Source of the DNA: Paenibacillus sp. FSL K6-3182
GTDB lineage: Bacteria > Bacillota > Bacilli > Paenibacillales > Paenibacillaceae
Assembly (NCBI RefSeq): GCF_037976325.1
Contig: NZ_CP150265.1
Location: forward strand, 6,881,001-6,945,000
Length of the DNA: 64,000 nucleotides
Reading direction: 5' to 3'
Part shown: piece by piece, positions 20,058-31,245 of the stretch
How positions within the stretch are numbered: position 1 is the first letter of the stretch
Layout: every line of letters begins with the position of its first letter
Made by a program: the position numbers and the translations under genes
Notes under the pieces: generated by a model
The model's input: the letters and a program-made list of their open reading frames with translations, nothing else
The model's database searches: none
Told to the model about the DNA's origin: nothing

Positions 20058-20971
20058 TAGCGTCCACCTCCAGGTTGAATATTATCCAAGGATGCCAGCA
20101 TTTCTGCCGTTCGTCTTTTGGCTATATTCTTTTGCTTCCATGTTCTTCTTATCGTAGGTATGATCAATGCAAAAATGATAATTACTGCTGTAATAAGCTT
20201 CATATCAGAAGCATCCAACCATTCAACACGTAGTGCAAATGCATAAATAATTCGATAAATAATCGAACCAAGTATAACAGCCAAAGTTGCTCTAAAGATT
20301 GTGCGGGATCCGAATATCGCTTCACCAATTATTACGGATGCAAGACCAATAACGATCATTCCAATACCCATGCTATTATCCGCATATTTATTGTAATGTG
20401 CGACTAATGCACCTGAGGTTGCAACTAGTGAATTCGACAAAGCTACGCCAAAAATCGTCGTAACATCTGTATTTGCACCAAAGCTGCGAATCATTCGAGA
20501 GTTATCCCCAGTTGCACGAAGACTCAATCCGAGATCCGTTCGGAAAAATAGATCGAGAACCAACTTAACCACAACGACAAAAATGATCATAACAACTAAT
20601 GTGGATACATTACTAAATAGATTTTCCTGTCCCCTTAAGGAAACGTTTGGTTTTCCCAAAATTCTTAAATTGATTGAATACAGTGCTATCATCATAATAA
20701 TGCCTGACAATAGTCCGTTTATTTTACCCTTTGTATGGAGTAAGCCTGTACATGTACCCGCTATAGCCCCACCTGCAAATGCACACAATACCGCAATCCA
20801 TGGAGCTGTTCCATTAACCGTCATAACCGTACCGATAGCTGCGCCTGTTGTAAAGCTGCCATCTACCGTCAAATCCGGAAAATCAAGAATTCGAAACGTT
20901 ATATATACTCCAAGTGCCATAAGCGCATACAATAATCCACTCTCTAAAGCTCCCTGCATTGATACGAGCAT
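20057..20971 (-). CDS. ABC importer permease (branched-chain-type fold, TrpY-like)
   Basis: 304 residues from ATG 20971, which has AAGGAGGT seven bases upstream; a longer frame begins at 21022 without a good site. About eight or nine hydrophobic segments. LDFPDLTVDGSFTTGAAIG near residues 30-50 is typical of the permeases that accompany PF04392 binding proteins. It should form the membrane pore for the adjacent ATPase and lipoprotein. Confidence 0.92.
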   Translation of the reverse strand: MLVSMQGALESGLLYALMALGVYITFRILDFPDLTVDGSFTTGAAIGTVMTVNGTAPWIAVLCAFAGGAIAGTCTGLLHTKGKINGLLSGIIMMIALYSINLRILGKPNVSLRGQENLFSNVSTLVVMIIFVVVVKLVLDLFFRTDLGLSLRATGDNSRMIRSFGANTDVTTIFGVALSNSLVATSGALVAHYNKYADNSMGIGMIVIGLASVIIGEAIFGSRTIFRATLAVILGSIIYRIIYAFALRVEWLDASDMKLITAVIIIFALIIPTIRRTWKQKNIAKRRTAEMLASLDNIQPGGGR

Positions 20972-21069
20972 ATGACATACCTCCTTTTTCATAACAAGGG
21001 GGTGAACGAGTAGCCCGGTCACCCCTTTTGAACTTATGAGCCTATTATTTTTAGCAAATGAATTTTAAT

Positions 21070-22113
21070 TTACTCGATAATGTTGTTTGCTTGATCTTTA
21101 ACGAATGCTTTCATCTCGTCAGTAACTGTAATGCCTTGCTCAGCTGCTGCTTTCAAGTTGAAAATGAAGTCAAGCTTCTGTGGCACTGTAACATCCATGT
21201 CTGCTGGTTTTTTACCATTTTTCAAAATCTCTACTGCCATTTGGCCAACTTCATAACCATGATCGTAATATTTGAAGCCTACTGCCGCAAAAGCACCTTT
21301 TTCTACCGTATCACGGTCAGCAGAGAAGAATGGAATATCATTTTTATTAGCCACTTCAATAATAGCATCAACGCCGCTAACAACCATATTATCCAAAGTG
21401 ATGTAGATAGCTTCTACACGGCCAACTAGTGATTCTGCCGCTTGTTTAACATCTGAAGAGTTCGCTACCGAAGCTTTAACGAGCTTAATGCCATGTTCAG
21501 CAAGTGCCTTTTCAGCAATGTCGCCCATTACAACCGCATTTGGTTCTCCTTCATTAATAACAAGGCCCACATTTTTTACATTAGGAAATTGAGCAGCGAT
21601 AAAATCCATCGTTTGTTTAATGGCATCTGGATTCGTATCAGAAGCACCAGTAACATTTCCTCCTGGAGCTTTCAATTGTGTAACGATTCCTGCATCAATT
21701 GGATCTGTAACTGCAGCGAATAATACAGGGATGTCCTTGACTTCATCAGCCAAGCTTTGTGCAGTCGGAGTTGCAATTCCTAATGCAAGGTCACTTTTAC
21801 TTGATTTAATCTTTTGTGCAATTGTAGCAATATTCGCTTGCTCACCTTGCGCATTATTGAAGTCGATTTTAAGATTTTTGCCTTCTTCAAATCCACCATC
21901 TTTTAGTGCTGCAATAAAGCCTTCGCGCGTTGCATCCAATGATGGGTGCTCAACAATTTGTGAGATCGCGATCGTATACTGTTTCTCACTGTTGCCTGAG
22001 CCCGATTTATTTCCTTCGTTCTCTGTGCCTGCTTTACCTGAGTTTGCACCACATGCTGCTGTTACTACCATAACTGAAGCTAATACCAAGCTAAGTATAA
22101 ATTTTCTGTTCAT
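21070..22113 (-). CDS. ABC importer substrate-binding lipoprotein (PF04392-type, TrpX-like)
   Basis: 347 residues. A lipoprotein signal peptide ends in the lipobox VTAAC (C21), followed by a Gly/Ser/Asn-rich tether. The mature part has the two-lobe pattern of the ABC_sub_bind family (YTIAISQIVEHPSLDATREG, then VLFAAVTDPIDAGIV). It is the first gene of the operon and has its own promoter. The ligand is unknown; tryptophan/tyrosine or another small molecule is possible. The operon lies in an unusual place, between tuf and rpsJ. Confidence 0.92.
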   Translation of the reverse strand: MNRKFILSLVLASVMVVTAACGANSGKAGTENEGNKSGSGNSEKQYTIAISQIVEHPSLDATREGFIAALKDGGFEEGKNLKIDFNNAQGEQANIATIAQKIKSSKSDLALGIATPTAQSLADEVKDIPVLFAAVTDPIDAGIVTQLKAPGGNVTGASDTNPDAIKQTMDFIAAQFPNVKNVGLVINEGEPNAVVMGDIAEKALAEHGIKLVKASVANSSDVKQAAESLVGRVEAIYITLDNMVVSGVDAIIEVANKNDIPFFSADRDTVEKGAFAAVGFKYYDHGYEVGQMAVEILKNGKKPADMDVTVPQKLDFIFNLKAAAEQGITVTDEMKAFVKDQANNIIE

Positions 22114-22272
22114 TCTTCAAACCCCTCTCATCATATAAATTCTCTTGTAATGAAGCCGTTTGCAAAAAAACATGTACAGCAAAGCATTATCGCTTTCTAT
22201 CATTAAAGCCTATTTCGGTGCGGAATGACTTCAATTAATAAGTGAAGGACAAGCTCTACCTACTATTCCTTA

Positions 22273-22302
22273 ATATTAAATGGGCTTAAGGCATACAGTC
22301 AA
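22273..22302 (-). promoter_or_regulatory. Promoter of the ABC importer operon
   Basis: Minus-strand TTGACT (22302-22297), 18-bp spacer, TAATAT (22278-22273). The leader to the ATG at 22113 is about 155 nt and I found no T-box or named riboswitch in it. The 306-bp gap 22114-22419 holds this promoter, the leader and the tuf terminator. Confidence 0.7.
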
Positions 22303-22360
22303 TGAATAGTTATTTGTAAAATTAAGTAAGAAGCCCTATTGACCGTTATACATAGAAAAA

Positions 22361-22390
22361 TAAAAAGCCCTCACCGAAGTGAGGGCTTTT
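22361..22390 (-). terminator. Rho-independent terminator of the str operon (after tuf)
   Basis: A perfect 12-bp stem AAAAGCCCTCAC with a TTCG tetraloop on the minus strand (22390-22363), followed by T residues. Confidence 0.92.
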
Positions 22391-22419
22391 GTCATTCATA
22401 GCGGCTAAGCCGCAATGAA

Positions 22420-23610
<1,191 letters not shown>

Positions 23611-23725
23611 TGAACTTGAGCCTCCTCAATTTAACATCATATTTTTTATGTGTGGCCGACATTTGGCTCGCAAGCAAACCAAAATGACGGCAAAAGCAAT
23701 TTGTTGAGCGCTAGTCCAAAAACGA

Positions 23726-25801
23726 TTACTCGCCTTTGTTTTTAGCAATAATCTCATCAGAGATTGATTTTGGAACTTCTTCATAGTGAGAAAGCTCCAT
23801 AGAGAATACGCCGCGTCCTTGTGTACCGGAACGTAGTGTAGTGGAATAACCAAACATCTCGGAGAGAGGTACCTTGGAGCGGATAATTTGTGCACCTGCA
23901 CGAGTATCCATACCTTCGATACGACCACGACGGGAGTTAAGCATACCCATAACGTCGCCCATGTACTCTTCTGGAACAGTAACTTCAACTTTCATGATTG
24001 GCTCAAGAAGAACTGGCTTACATTTTTCTTTGGCAGCTTTAAGCGCCATCGAACCTGCAATTTTAAACGCCATCTCCGAGGAGTCAACATCATGGTAAGA
24101 TCCGTCAACAACAACAGCTTTAACATCAACGAGCGGGAAGCCGGCTACAACACCGTTCTTCATTGACTCTTCGATACCAGCTTGGATTGGAGCGATAAAT
24201 TCACGAGGAATTGATCCACCAACTGTTTTGTTTTCGAATATGAAGCCTGTACCAGGCTCAAGTGGTGAAAACTCAACCCAACAATGACCGAATTGACCTT
24301 TACCACCGGACTGACGAACGAACTTACCTTCAACCTTCGCAGCTTGACGGAACGTTTCACGGTAAGCAACTTGTGGTTTACCAACGTTTGTCTCAACTTT
24401 GAATTCGCGGAACATACGGTCAACAAGGATCTCAAGGTGAAGCTCACCCATACCAGAGATAATTGTTTGGTTTGTTTCTTCATCCGTATGTGCACGGAAA
24501 GTAGGGTCTTCTTCAGCAAGCTTGGAAATAGCGATACCTAGTTTGTCTTGGTCAGCTTTCGTTTTTGGTTCGATAGCAACCGAGATAACCGGCTCAGGGA
24601 AGTTCATCGATTCAAGAACGATGATGTGCTTCTCATCACAAAGTGTATCACCAGTAGTAGTATCTTTCAAACCTACAGCTGCAGCGATATCGCCGGAATA
24701 AACTTCCGTGATCTCTTGACGGCTGTTTGCGTGCATTTGAAGAATACGTCCAATACGTTCACGTTTGCCTTTTGTTGAGTTAAGGACATACGAACCGGAT
24801 TTTAGTACACCAGAATACACACGGAAGAAAGTAAGTCTACCAACATAAGGGTCAGTCATGATTTTGAATGCCAAAGCCGCGAAAGGCTCTGTGTCTGAAG
24901 ATGGACGTTCTCCTTCTTCACCGTCTTCAAGAGTACCTTTGATAGCTGGTACATCAAGAGGTGAAGGTAGGTAATCCACAACAGCATCCAACATCGGCTG
25001 AACACCTTTGTTACGGTATGAGGAGCCAGCTACAACAGGGAAGATTTTAACTTCGCAAACACCTTTACGGAGTGCTGCTTTAATTTCTGGAATAGTGATT
25101 TCTTCACCTTCCAAATATTTCATCGTTAATTCTTCATCCAATTCTGCTACTTTCTCAATCAATTCCGTACGTAGTGCATCTACTTGCTCTACATACTCAG
25201 CTGGAACTTCAACTTTTTCAGGGTCTTTACCAGTATCGTCTTTGTAGATATAAGCTACACGTTCAACGATATCGATAATACCTTTAAAGTCGCTTTCCGC
25301 GCCGATTGGAATTTGAATTGCTACGGCATTGGCACCAAGACGCTCACGCATGTCTTTGATTACGTTTAGGTAATCTGCACCAATGATATCCATCTTGTTT
25401 ACGTAGGCAATCCGAGGTACGTTGTAACGGTCAGCCTGACGCCATACGGTTTCAGACTGTGGCTCAACGCCTTCTTTTGCACTGAAAACCCCAACGGCCC
25501 CGTCCAATACGCGTAGGGAACGTTCAACTTCAACAGTGAAGTCAACGTGTCCCGGGGTGTCGATAATATTAATGCGGTGTCCATGCCATTGAGCAGTCGT
25601 CGCGGCAGACGTAATTGTAATACCGCGCTCTTGTTCTTGTTCCATCCAGTCCATCGTAGCTGCACCTTCGTGCACCTCTCCGATTTTGTGAGTACGGCCC
25701 GTGAAGAACAAAATCCGTTCAGTAGTTGTGGTTTTACCGGCATCAATATGCGCCATAATCCCGATGTTACGCGTATTTTTCAAGGAGAACTCTCTTGACA
25801 T
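23726..25801 (-). CDS. fusA: Elongation factor G
   Basis: 691 residues. The translocation GTPase. It opens [20 protein letters not shown]; the P-loop [10 protein letters not shown] is near residues 17-26, [20 protein letters not shown] near 80-100 and NKMD near 135, followed by the tRNA-mimicking domains with a complete C-terminus ([15 protein letters not shown]). A 115-bp spacer with its own ribosome binding site separates it from tuf. Confidence 0.99.
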   Translation of the reverse strand: MSREFSLKNTRNIGIMAHIDAGKTTTTERILFFTGRTHKIGEVHEGAATMDWMEQEQERGITITSAATTAQWHGHRINIIDTPGHVDFTVEVERSLRVLDGAVGVFSAKEGVEPQSETVWRQADRYNVPRIAYVNKMDIIGADYLNVIKDMRERLGANAVAIQIPIGAESDFKGIIDIVERVAYIYKDDTGKDPEKVEVPAEYVEQVDALRTELIEKVAELDEELTMKYLEGEEITIPEIKAALRKGVCEVKIFPVVAGSSYRNKGVQPMLDAVVDYLPSPLDVPAIKGTLEDGEEGERPSSDTEPFAALAFKIMTDPYVGRLTFFRVYSGVLKSGSYVLNSTKGKRERIGRILQMHANSRQEITEVYSGDIAAAVGLKDTTTGDTLCDEKHIIVLESMNFPEPVISVAIEPKTKADQDKLGIAISKLAEEDPTFRAHTDEETNQTIISGMGELHLEILVDRMFREFKVETNVGKPQVAYRETFRQAAKVEGKFVRQSGGKGQFGHCWVEFSPLEPGTGFIFENKTVGGSIPREFIAPIQAGIEESMKNGVVAGFPLVDVKAVVVDGSYHDVDSSEMAFKIAGSMALKAAKEKCKPVLLEPIMKVEVTVPEEYMGDVMGMLNSRRGRIEGMDTRAGAQIIRSKVPLSEMFGYSTTLRSGTQGRGVFSMELSHYEEVPKSISDEIIAKNKGE

Positions 25802-25830
25802 AAAATTGTCTCCTCTCGAATGTAAAAATT

Positions 25831-26301
25831 CTACCAGCGGTAGTGAGCAAACGCTTTGTTCGCTTCAGCCATTTTGTGAGTATCTTCGCGCTTTTTAACA
25901 GCTGCGCCAGTGTTATTGGAAGCATCTGTGATTTCAGCAGCTAAACGCTCTTCCATCGTTTTCTCACCGCGGTTACGTGAGTAGTTCACGAGCCAACGGA
26001 GACCAAGTGCCGTACGGCGCTCTGGTTTAACTTCGATCGGCACTTGATAGTTTGCACCGCCGACACGGCGTGCTTTAACCTCAAGTACAGGCATAATATT
26101 TTTCAAAGCAGCTTCGAACACTTCCATCGGATCTTTACCCGTGCGTTCTTGAATCAGTTTGAAAGCATCATACAATAGTGTTTGTGCAACGCCTCTTTTA
26201 CCGTCAAGCATAATGCGGTTGATTAGGCGCGTTACCAGTTTGCTATTATATAGCGGATCTGGAAGCACATCGCGTTTCGTTACAGGACCTTTGCGTGGCA
26301 T
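25831..26301 (-). CDS. rpsG: 30S ribosomal protein S7
   Basis: 156 residues from ATG 26301, matching [20 protein letters not shown]; an in-frame start 42 bases upstream is not conserved. S7 nucleates head assembly and lines the E-site. [20 protein letters not shown] and the terminal [20 protein letters not shown] are signatures. Confidence 0.98.
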   Translation of the reverse strand: MPRKGPVTKRDVLPDPLYNSKLVTRLINRIMLDGKRGVAQTLLYDAFKLIQERTGKDPMEVFEAALKNIMPVLEVKARRVGGANYQVPIEVKPERRTALGLRWLVNYSRNRGEKTMEERLAAEITDASNNTGAAVKKREDTHKMAEANKAFAHYRW

Positions 26302-26367
26302 GAGAAAGTCCCCCTTTCTTCTAATAGTTGCTATTTCTAGCATTTCAATAACCTGTTAAGGTTATGA

Positions 26368-26790
26368 TTATGATTTTTTAACTTTCGGACGTTTCGTACC
26401 GTATTTCGAACGAGCTTGCATACGGTTGTTTACACCTGCAGTATCAAGTGCACCGCGAACGATGTGATAACGTACTCCTGCTAAGTCTTTTACTTTACCA
26501 CCACGGATCAAAACTACGCTATGCTCTTGCAAGTTGTGTCCGATACCTGGAATGTAAGCCGTAACTTCTAAGCGGTTCGTTAAACGAACACGAGCATATT
26601 TACGAAGTGCGGAGTTCGGTTTCCTTGGAGTCATTGTACCTACACGAGTGCACACACCGCGTTTTTGAGGAGCGCTGATGTTTGTAGCTTCACGTTTCAA
26701 TGCATTGAAACCTTTTTGCAATGCCGGCGATTTCGATTTAACGACTTTCGCTTGGCGTCCTTTACGGACTAGCTGGTTAATAGTTGGCAT
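26368..26790 (-). CDS. rpsL: 30S ribosomal protein S12 with Arg at the streptomycin position
   Basis: 140 residues. S12 sits at the decoding centre. The sequence reads [20 protein letters not shown], so residue 56, the lysine altered in classic streptomycin-resistant mutants of Escherichia coli (K42 mature numbering), Bacillus subtilis (K56) and Mycobacterium tuberculosis (K43), is Arg here (codon AGG at 26625-26623). The second hotspot lysine is kept in [13 protein letters not shown], but the usual Pro after KDL is Ala. Everything else is typical ([12 protein letters not shown] start, [14 protein letters not shown]). Confidence 0.98.
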   Translation of the reverse strand: MPTINQLVRKGRQAKVVKSKSPALQKGFNALKREATNISAPQKRGVCTRVGTMTPRKPNSALRKYARVRLTNRLEVTAYIPGIGHNLQEHSVVLIRGGKVKDLAGVRYHIVRGALDTAGVNNRMQARSKYGTKRPKVKKS

Positions 26791-26827
26791 GTTGCCACCC
26801 CCTTCCCTATATTCATGTCTTTTGAAA

Positions 26828-26923
26828 ATATAAGCATTTATAAAGAAGTTGTTTATAAATCAACTTATATTCTTTCGCGTAAGCGGGCTCTTCCCACCAA
26901 AAGACGGCAATAGCTGTTTACGC
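26828..26923. repeat. 96-nt structured intergenic element, copy A (between ybxF and rpsL)
   Basis: Hairpin 1 pairs ATTTATAA with TTATAAAT flanked by ATAAG/CTTAT; hairpin 2 pairs GCGTAA with TTACGC. The same length and arrangement recur at 47863-47958 with different loop sequence. It lies in the 256-bp gap 26791-27046. Confidence 0.65.
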
Positions 26924-27046
26924 ATGTATGGTAGACATTTTACCTAAAATTAAGCCCACAGATCCAGGCGGATCATAAAAGAACAAACAAAAGTTCTCGC
27001 CAGCTAATCATCGCTAAATAATCAACTAACAAAAACGGCTATTGCG

Positions 27047-27277
27047 TTATTCTTCTTCGGTTACGAGCGCTGCCATCGCGGCCCCGACATCGATGCCACA
27101 GGTTTCCCCAAGCTCTATCATCGTGTCGATCCATTTCATTGGAACTCCCGCCCGCTCACATAGATGAACAATCTTCTCTTTCATCTGCGGATCTGCATCT
27201 CGTGCGATATAGACTTTAATGGCTCTTTGTTGCTCGAGCATCTTCGTCGTTTGCTTCGCGCCGACTTTGAATTGCAT
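27047..27277 (-). CDS. ybxF: L7Ae-family kink-turn RNA-binding protein (YbxF-like)
   Basis: 76 residues from ATG 27277, which has GAAGGTGAT in front; an ATG eight codons upstream lacks a good site. VGAKQTTKMLEQQRAIKVYI then DADPQMKEKI and the CGIDVGAAMAAL motif are L7Ae/L30e family features; such proteins bind kink-turn RNA. It precedes rpsL as in Bacillus subtilis. The cellular partner is not clear from sequence. Confidence 0.93.
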   Translation of the reverse strand: MQFKVGAKQTTKMLEQQRAIKVYIARDADPQMKEKIVHLCERAGVPMKWIDTMIELGETCGIDVGAAMAALVTEEE

Positions 27278-27332
27278 GATAATCACCTTCAATTCTTCCA
27301 TTCAGCGAACACACAATTAGGCACACTTCGAT

Positions 27333-27362
27333 ATAGTATCACCTACTATGTGCTTGTGTCAA
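27333..27362 (-). promoter_or_regulatory. Promoter of ybxF-rpsL-rpsG-fusA-tuf
   Basis: Minus-strand TTGACA (27362-27357), 18-bp spacer, TACTAT (27338-27333), just downstream of the rpoC terminator. Confidence 0.78.
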
Positions 27363-27423
27363 GAACCTTCTAGGATAATCACTTGTAAACTTTTTGTAAA
27401 TGAATCTCATACTGTAAACATAT

Positions 27424-27472
27424 AAAAGAGCGGTCATCTTCCGCTTCCAAGGAAACGGAAGATGTGACGCTC
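27424..27472 (-). terminator. Rho-independent terminator of rpoB-rpoC
   Basis: Minus-strand stem GAGCG..CATCTTCCG / CGGAAGATG..CGCTC (27472-27428, small internal loop) followed by TTTTATA. It divides rpoC from the str genes. Confidence 0.85.
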
Positions 27473-27523
27473 CTTCGATATTAGTTAGTATCCGGTTTTA
27501 AGAACATAATCTCTTCAAGCCGA

Positions 27524-30500
27524 CTAGTCGACTGTTACAGCTTCTGTTTCTAGTTCGCCTTCAACTGCAGTAGTTGTTTCATCTTCAAGTCCAGCAAAAC
27601 GAATGTTACGATAACGGGCCATTCCAGTACCTGCTGGAATCAACTTACCGATAATAACATTTTCCTTGAGTCCAAGCAACTGGTCAACTTTGCCTTTAAT
27701 AGCTGCATCAGTCAATACACGAGTTGTTTCTTGGAAGGAAGCTGCTGACAAGAACGAATCTGTCTCAAGCGATGCCTTCGTAATACCGAGCAAAACTGGT
27801 TTTGCAACAGCTGGTTCGAGATCTGCGAAAATCGCAGTGCGGTTTTGAGCTTCATATTCATGAATATCAACGAACGCACCAGGAAGCAACGTTGTGCCGC
27901 CTGCATCTACGATACGAATTTTACGGAGCATTTGTTTAATCATGACCTCAACGTGCTTGTCATTGATTTCTACCCCTTGATTTCGGTAAACGCGCTGTAC
28001 TTCTTGCAAAATGTAGTTTTGAACGCCACGGATACCTTTGATACGCAGCATATCTTTAGGGTCAATTGAACCGTCAGTCAGCTCATCGCCGGCTTCGATT
28101 TGTTGACCTTGCGTTACGCGGATACGCGAACCATAGGTAACAGCATACACTTTCGATTCCGCTTCACCTTGAACCTCGATTTCACGACGGTCCTTAGCTT
28201 CACGGATTTCTTTAACCACACCATCAAGCTCAGAAATAATCGCTTGGCCTTTCGGATTACGCGCCTCAAACAACTCTTGGATACGCGGCAAACCTTGTGT
28301 GATATCATCTCCCGCAACGCCGCCCGTATGGAACGTACGCATTGTGAGCTGTGTTCCTGGCTCACCGATGGATTGAGCTGCGATAATACCTACCGCTTCC
28401 CCAATCTCAACATGTTTACCAGTTGCAAGGTTACGTCCGTAACAGATCTTACATACGCCATGACGAGCACGGCAGCTTAGTACGGAACGAATTTGCAGTT
28501 TTTCAACACCAGCGTCGATAATTGCATCCGCTTTGTTAGAGTCAATCAACTCACTGCGGTTAACAATAATCTCGCCTGTTTTTGGATTACGAACCGTTTC
28601 AAACGCATAGCGGCCTTCAATACGGTCATAAAGATCTTCAATAACCTCTTTACCGTCTTGAATTTTGCTTACAGAGAAGCCTTTATCGGTACCGCAATCT
28701 TCTTCACGTACGATTACGTCTTGTGCAACGTCAACAAGTCGACGAGTCAAGTAACCGGAATCGGCAGTACGAAGGGCAGTATCGGCAAGACCTTTCCGCG
28801 CTCCGTGAGTAGAAATAAAGTACTCGAGTACTGTAAGACCCTCGCGGAAGTTCGATTTAATTGGCAACTCGATGATACGACCGGATGGATTGGCCATCAA
28901 ACCACGCATACCGCCAAGCTGTGTAATTTGAGATTTGTTACCCCGTGCTTTGGAGTCCACCATGAGCATGATGTTGTTGTAACGATCCATCGATTTCATA
29001 AGAACTTCGGTGATCTCGTCTTTACATTTACCCCAAATTGTAATGATCCGGTCATAGCGCTCTTCGTTTGTAATCAAACCACGACGGTATTGATTCATAA
29101 CGGTAGCAACCTTCTCATCGGAGCGCTTCATGATTTCGTCTTTCTCTTTCGGAATGATAACGTCAGCTACGCCGATCGTAATACCAGCCTTAGTTGAGTA
29201 AGTGAAACCAAGCTGCTTAATGCGGTCAAGAAGCATCGCAGTAAGCGTAGTGTGGTATTGGCGGAAACATTCTGCAATAACTAATGCAAGATAGTCTTTA
29301 CCTACCGCACCAGGCGTTTCGATTGCATCCAAGAATTTAGGAAGATCTGCGCCTTTTTCGTAAACGAAATATTTATCTGGTGTACCGTGCAATAGGTTCG
29401 TTTTCGTTGCTTCGTTGATATAAGGGAAATCTTCAGGGAAAATTTCGTTGAAGATGACTTTACCAACTGTCGTAACGAGTAACGAGTTTTGCTGCTGCTC
29501 GGTGAAGTTAACTTTTTTAAGCACACGAACCGGAATGAAAATTCTGGCGTGCAAGGAAACAATACCACGTTGGTAAGCAGAGATCGCTTCGTTAATGGTA
29601 CCAAATACGGAACCACTGCCTTTAGCCTCTTTGTTATCCATCGTCAAGTAGAAGCTTCCTAGTACCATATCCTGTGAAGGAGTAACGACCGGTTTGCCGT
29701 CTTTCGGGTTAAGGATATTGCCTGATGCAAGCATTAGCAAACGTGCTTCTGCTTGTGCTTCAGCAGACAACGGAACGTGAACGGCCATTTGGTCACCGTC
29801 GAAGTCAGCGTTGTAAGCTGTACATACGAGCGGGTGAAGCTTAATTGCGCGACCTTCAACCAAGATAGGTTCAAATGCTTGAATACCTAGTCTGTGAAGC
29901 GTCGGGGCACGGTTAAGCAATACTGGGTGCTCCTTGATTACTTCCTCAAGAACATCCCATACCTCAGGGCTTACGCGTTCAACCTTGCGCTTCGCACTCT
30001 TAATGTTATGTGCTAGGCCTTTATTAACAAGCTCTTTCATAACGAAAGGCTTGAACAATTCTAGTGCCATTTCCTTAGGAAGACCGCACTGGAACATTTT
30101 GAGGTTTGGACCTACTACGATAACCGAACGACCAGAGTAGTCAACCCGTTTACCGAGCAAGTTCTGACGGAAACGTCCTTGCTTACCTTTCAGCATATGG
30201 CTGAGGGATTTAAGCGGACGGTTACCCGGACCTGTAACAGGGCGACCGCGACGACCGTTATCGATCAATGCGTCAACCGCTTCTTGCAGCATCCGTTTTT
30301 CATTTTGCACGATAATATCAGGAGCGCCCAGATCAAGCAAACGCTTCAGACGGTTGTTACGGTTAATAACACGACGATACAAATCATTGAGGTCAGAAGT
30401 CGCAAAACGACCGCCATCAAGCTGTACCATCGGACGAAGCTCAGGAGGGATGACAGGAAGCACGTCTAGAATCATCCATTCCGGTTCGTTGCCGGAATTG

Positions 30501-31150
30501 CGGAATGCTTCTACTACTTCAAGACGTTTGATCGCACGATTGCGTCGTTGTCCTTGAGCAGTACGCAGTTCTTCTTTCAATTGCTCCAATTCTTTGTCAA
30601 CGTCGATATCTTGCAAAAGTTTTTTAACAGCTTCGGCACCCATACCAGCATGGAATCCATACCCGTATTTCTCACGGTAGCTGCGGTATTCTTTCTCCGA
30701 TAGAAGTTGTTTCTTCTCAAGTGGGGTATCACCTGGATCCGTTACGACATAGGATGCAAAATAAATGATCTCCTCAAGCGAACGAGGCGACATATCAAGT
30801 GCAAGGCCCATACGGCTTGGAATCCCTTTGAAGTACCAAATATGAGAAACTGGAGCTGCTAGCTCGATGTGACCCATACGTTCGCGGCGAACTTTAGCGC
30901 GAGTTACTTCAACGCCACAGCGATCACAAACGACGCCTTTATAGCGTACACGTTTGTATTTGCCGCAATGACATTCCCAGTCTTTTGTAGGTCCAAAAAT
31001 TTTCTCGCAGAAGAGTCCTTCCTTCTCCGGTTTTAAGGTCCTATAGTTGATCGTCTCCGGTTTTTTAACTTCTCCGCGGGACCACGAGCGAATTTTATCC
31101 GGCGAAGCCAGACCTATCTTCATATACTCGAAGTTGTTCACGTCCAACAA
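27524..31150 (-). CDS. rpoC: RNA polymerase beta-prime subunit
   Basis: 1208 residues from TTG 31150, which lies seven bases after GGAGGAGGG and gives [19 protein letters not shown] as in Bacillus subtilis; ATG codons upstream overlap or precede that site. The zinc ribbon ([19 protein letters not shown] near residue 60-80), the catalytic [12 protein letters not shown] (three Asp for Mg) near 445-460 and the trigger-loop region with [20 protein letters not shown] near the end are intact. It lacks the large lineage-specific insertion of proteobacteria. Confidence 0.98.
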   Translation of the reverse strand: MLDVNNFEYMKIGLASPDKIRSWSRGEVKKPETINYRTLKPEKEGLFCEKIFGPTKDWECHCGKYKRVRYKGVVCDRCGVEVTRAKVRRERMGHIELAAPVSHIWYFKGIPSRMGLALDMSPRSLEEIIYFASYVVTDPGDTPLEKKQLLSEKEYRSYREKYGYGFHAGMGAEAVKKLLQDIDVDKELEQLKEELRTAQGQRRNRAIKRLEVVEAFRNSGNEPEWMILDVLPVIPPELRPMVQLDGGRFATSDLNDLYRRVINRNNRLKRLLDLGAPDIIVQNEKRMLQEAVDALIDNGRRGRPVTGPGNRPLKSLSHMLKGKQGRFRQNLLGKRVDYSGRSVIVVGPNLKMFQCGLPKEMALELFKPFVMKELVNKGLAHNIKSAKRKVERVSPEVWDVLEEVIKEHPVLLNRAPTLHRLGIQAFEPILVEGRAIKLHPLVCTAYNADFDGDQMAVHVPLSAEAQAEARLLMLASGNILNPKDGKPVVTPSQDMVLGSFYLTMDNKEAKGSGSVFGTINEAISAYQRGIVSLHARIFIPVRVLKKVNFTEQQQNSLLVTTVGKVIFNEIFPEDFPYINEATKTNLLHGTPDKYFVYEKGADLPKFLDAIETPGAVGKDYLALVIAECFRQYHTTLTAMLLDRIKQLGFTYSTKAGITIGVADVIIPKEKDEIMKRSDEKVATVMNQYRRGLITNEERYDRIITIWGKCKDEITEVLMKSMDRYNNIMLMVDSKARGNKSQITQLGGMRGLMANPSGRIIELPIKSNFREGLTVLEYFISTHGARKGLADTALRTADSGYLTRRLVDVAQDVIVREEDCGTDKGFSVSKIQDGKEVIEDLYDRIEGRYAFETVRNPKTGEIIVNRSELIDSNKADAIIDAGVEKLQIRSVLSCRARHGVCKICYGRNLATGKHVEIGEAVGIIAAQSIGEPGTQLTMRTFHTGGVAGDDITQGLPRIQELFEARNPKGQAIISELDGVVKEIREAKDRREIEVQGEAESKVYAVTYGSRIRVTQGQQIEAGDELTDGSIDPKDMLRIKGIRGVQNYILQEVQRVYRNQGVEINDKHVEVMIKQMLRKIRIVDAGGTTLLPGAFVDIHEYEAQNRTAIFADLEPAVAKPVLLGITKASLETDSFLSAASFQETTRVLTDAAIKGKVDQLLGLKENVIIGKLIPAGTGMARYRNIRFAGLEDETTTAVEGELETEAVTVD

Positions 31151-31194
31151 GGAGCAACCCTCCTCCGTCATGTATGACAATGTCTATCTAATCA

Positions 31195-31238
31195 GCTAGA
31201 TTCCGTCATAGGCGCGTGACCATTTGACGGAATCTAGC
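31195..31238. repeat. 14-bp perfect inverted repeat between rpoB and rpoC
   Basis: GCTAGATTCCGTCA (31195-31208) and its exact reverse complement (31225-31238) with a 16-nt loop. It lies between the rpoB stop and the rpoC ribosome binding site. No T run follows, so it is more likely an RNA processing or stability element than a terminator. Confidence 0.85.
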
Positions 31239-31245
31239 AACTAGT

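Noticed and set aside
22114..22300. T-box before the ABC importer (to support an amino-acid substrate)
   Set aside because: No AGGGTGGnACCGCG-type sequence and no terminator in the leader.
28493..29197. 234-codon plus-strand frame opposite rpoC
   Set aside because: Shadow of rpoC codon usage; no start context and no family pattern.
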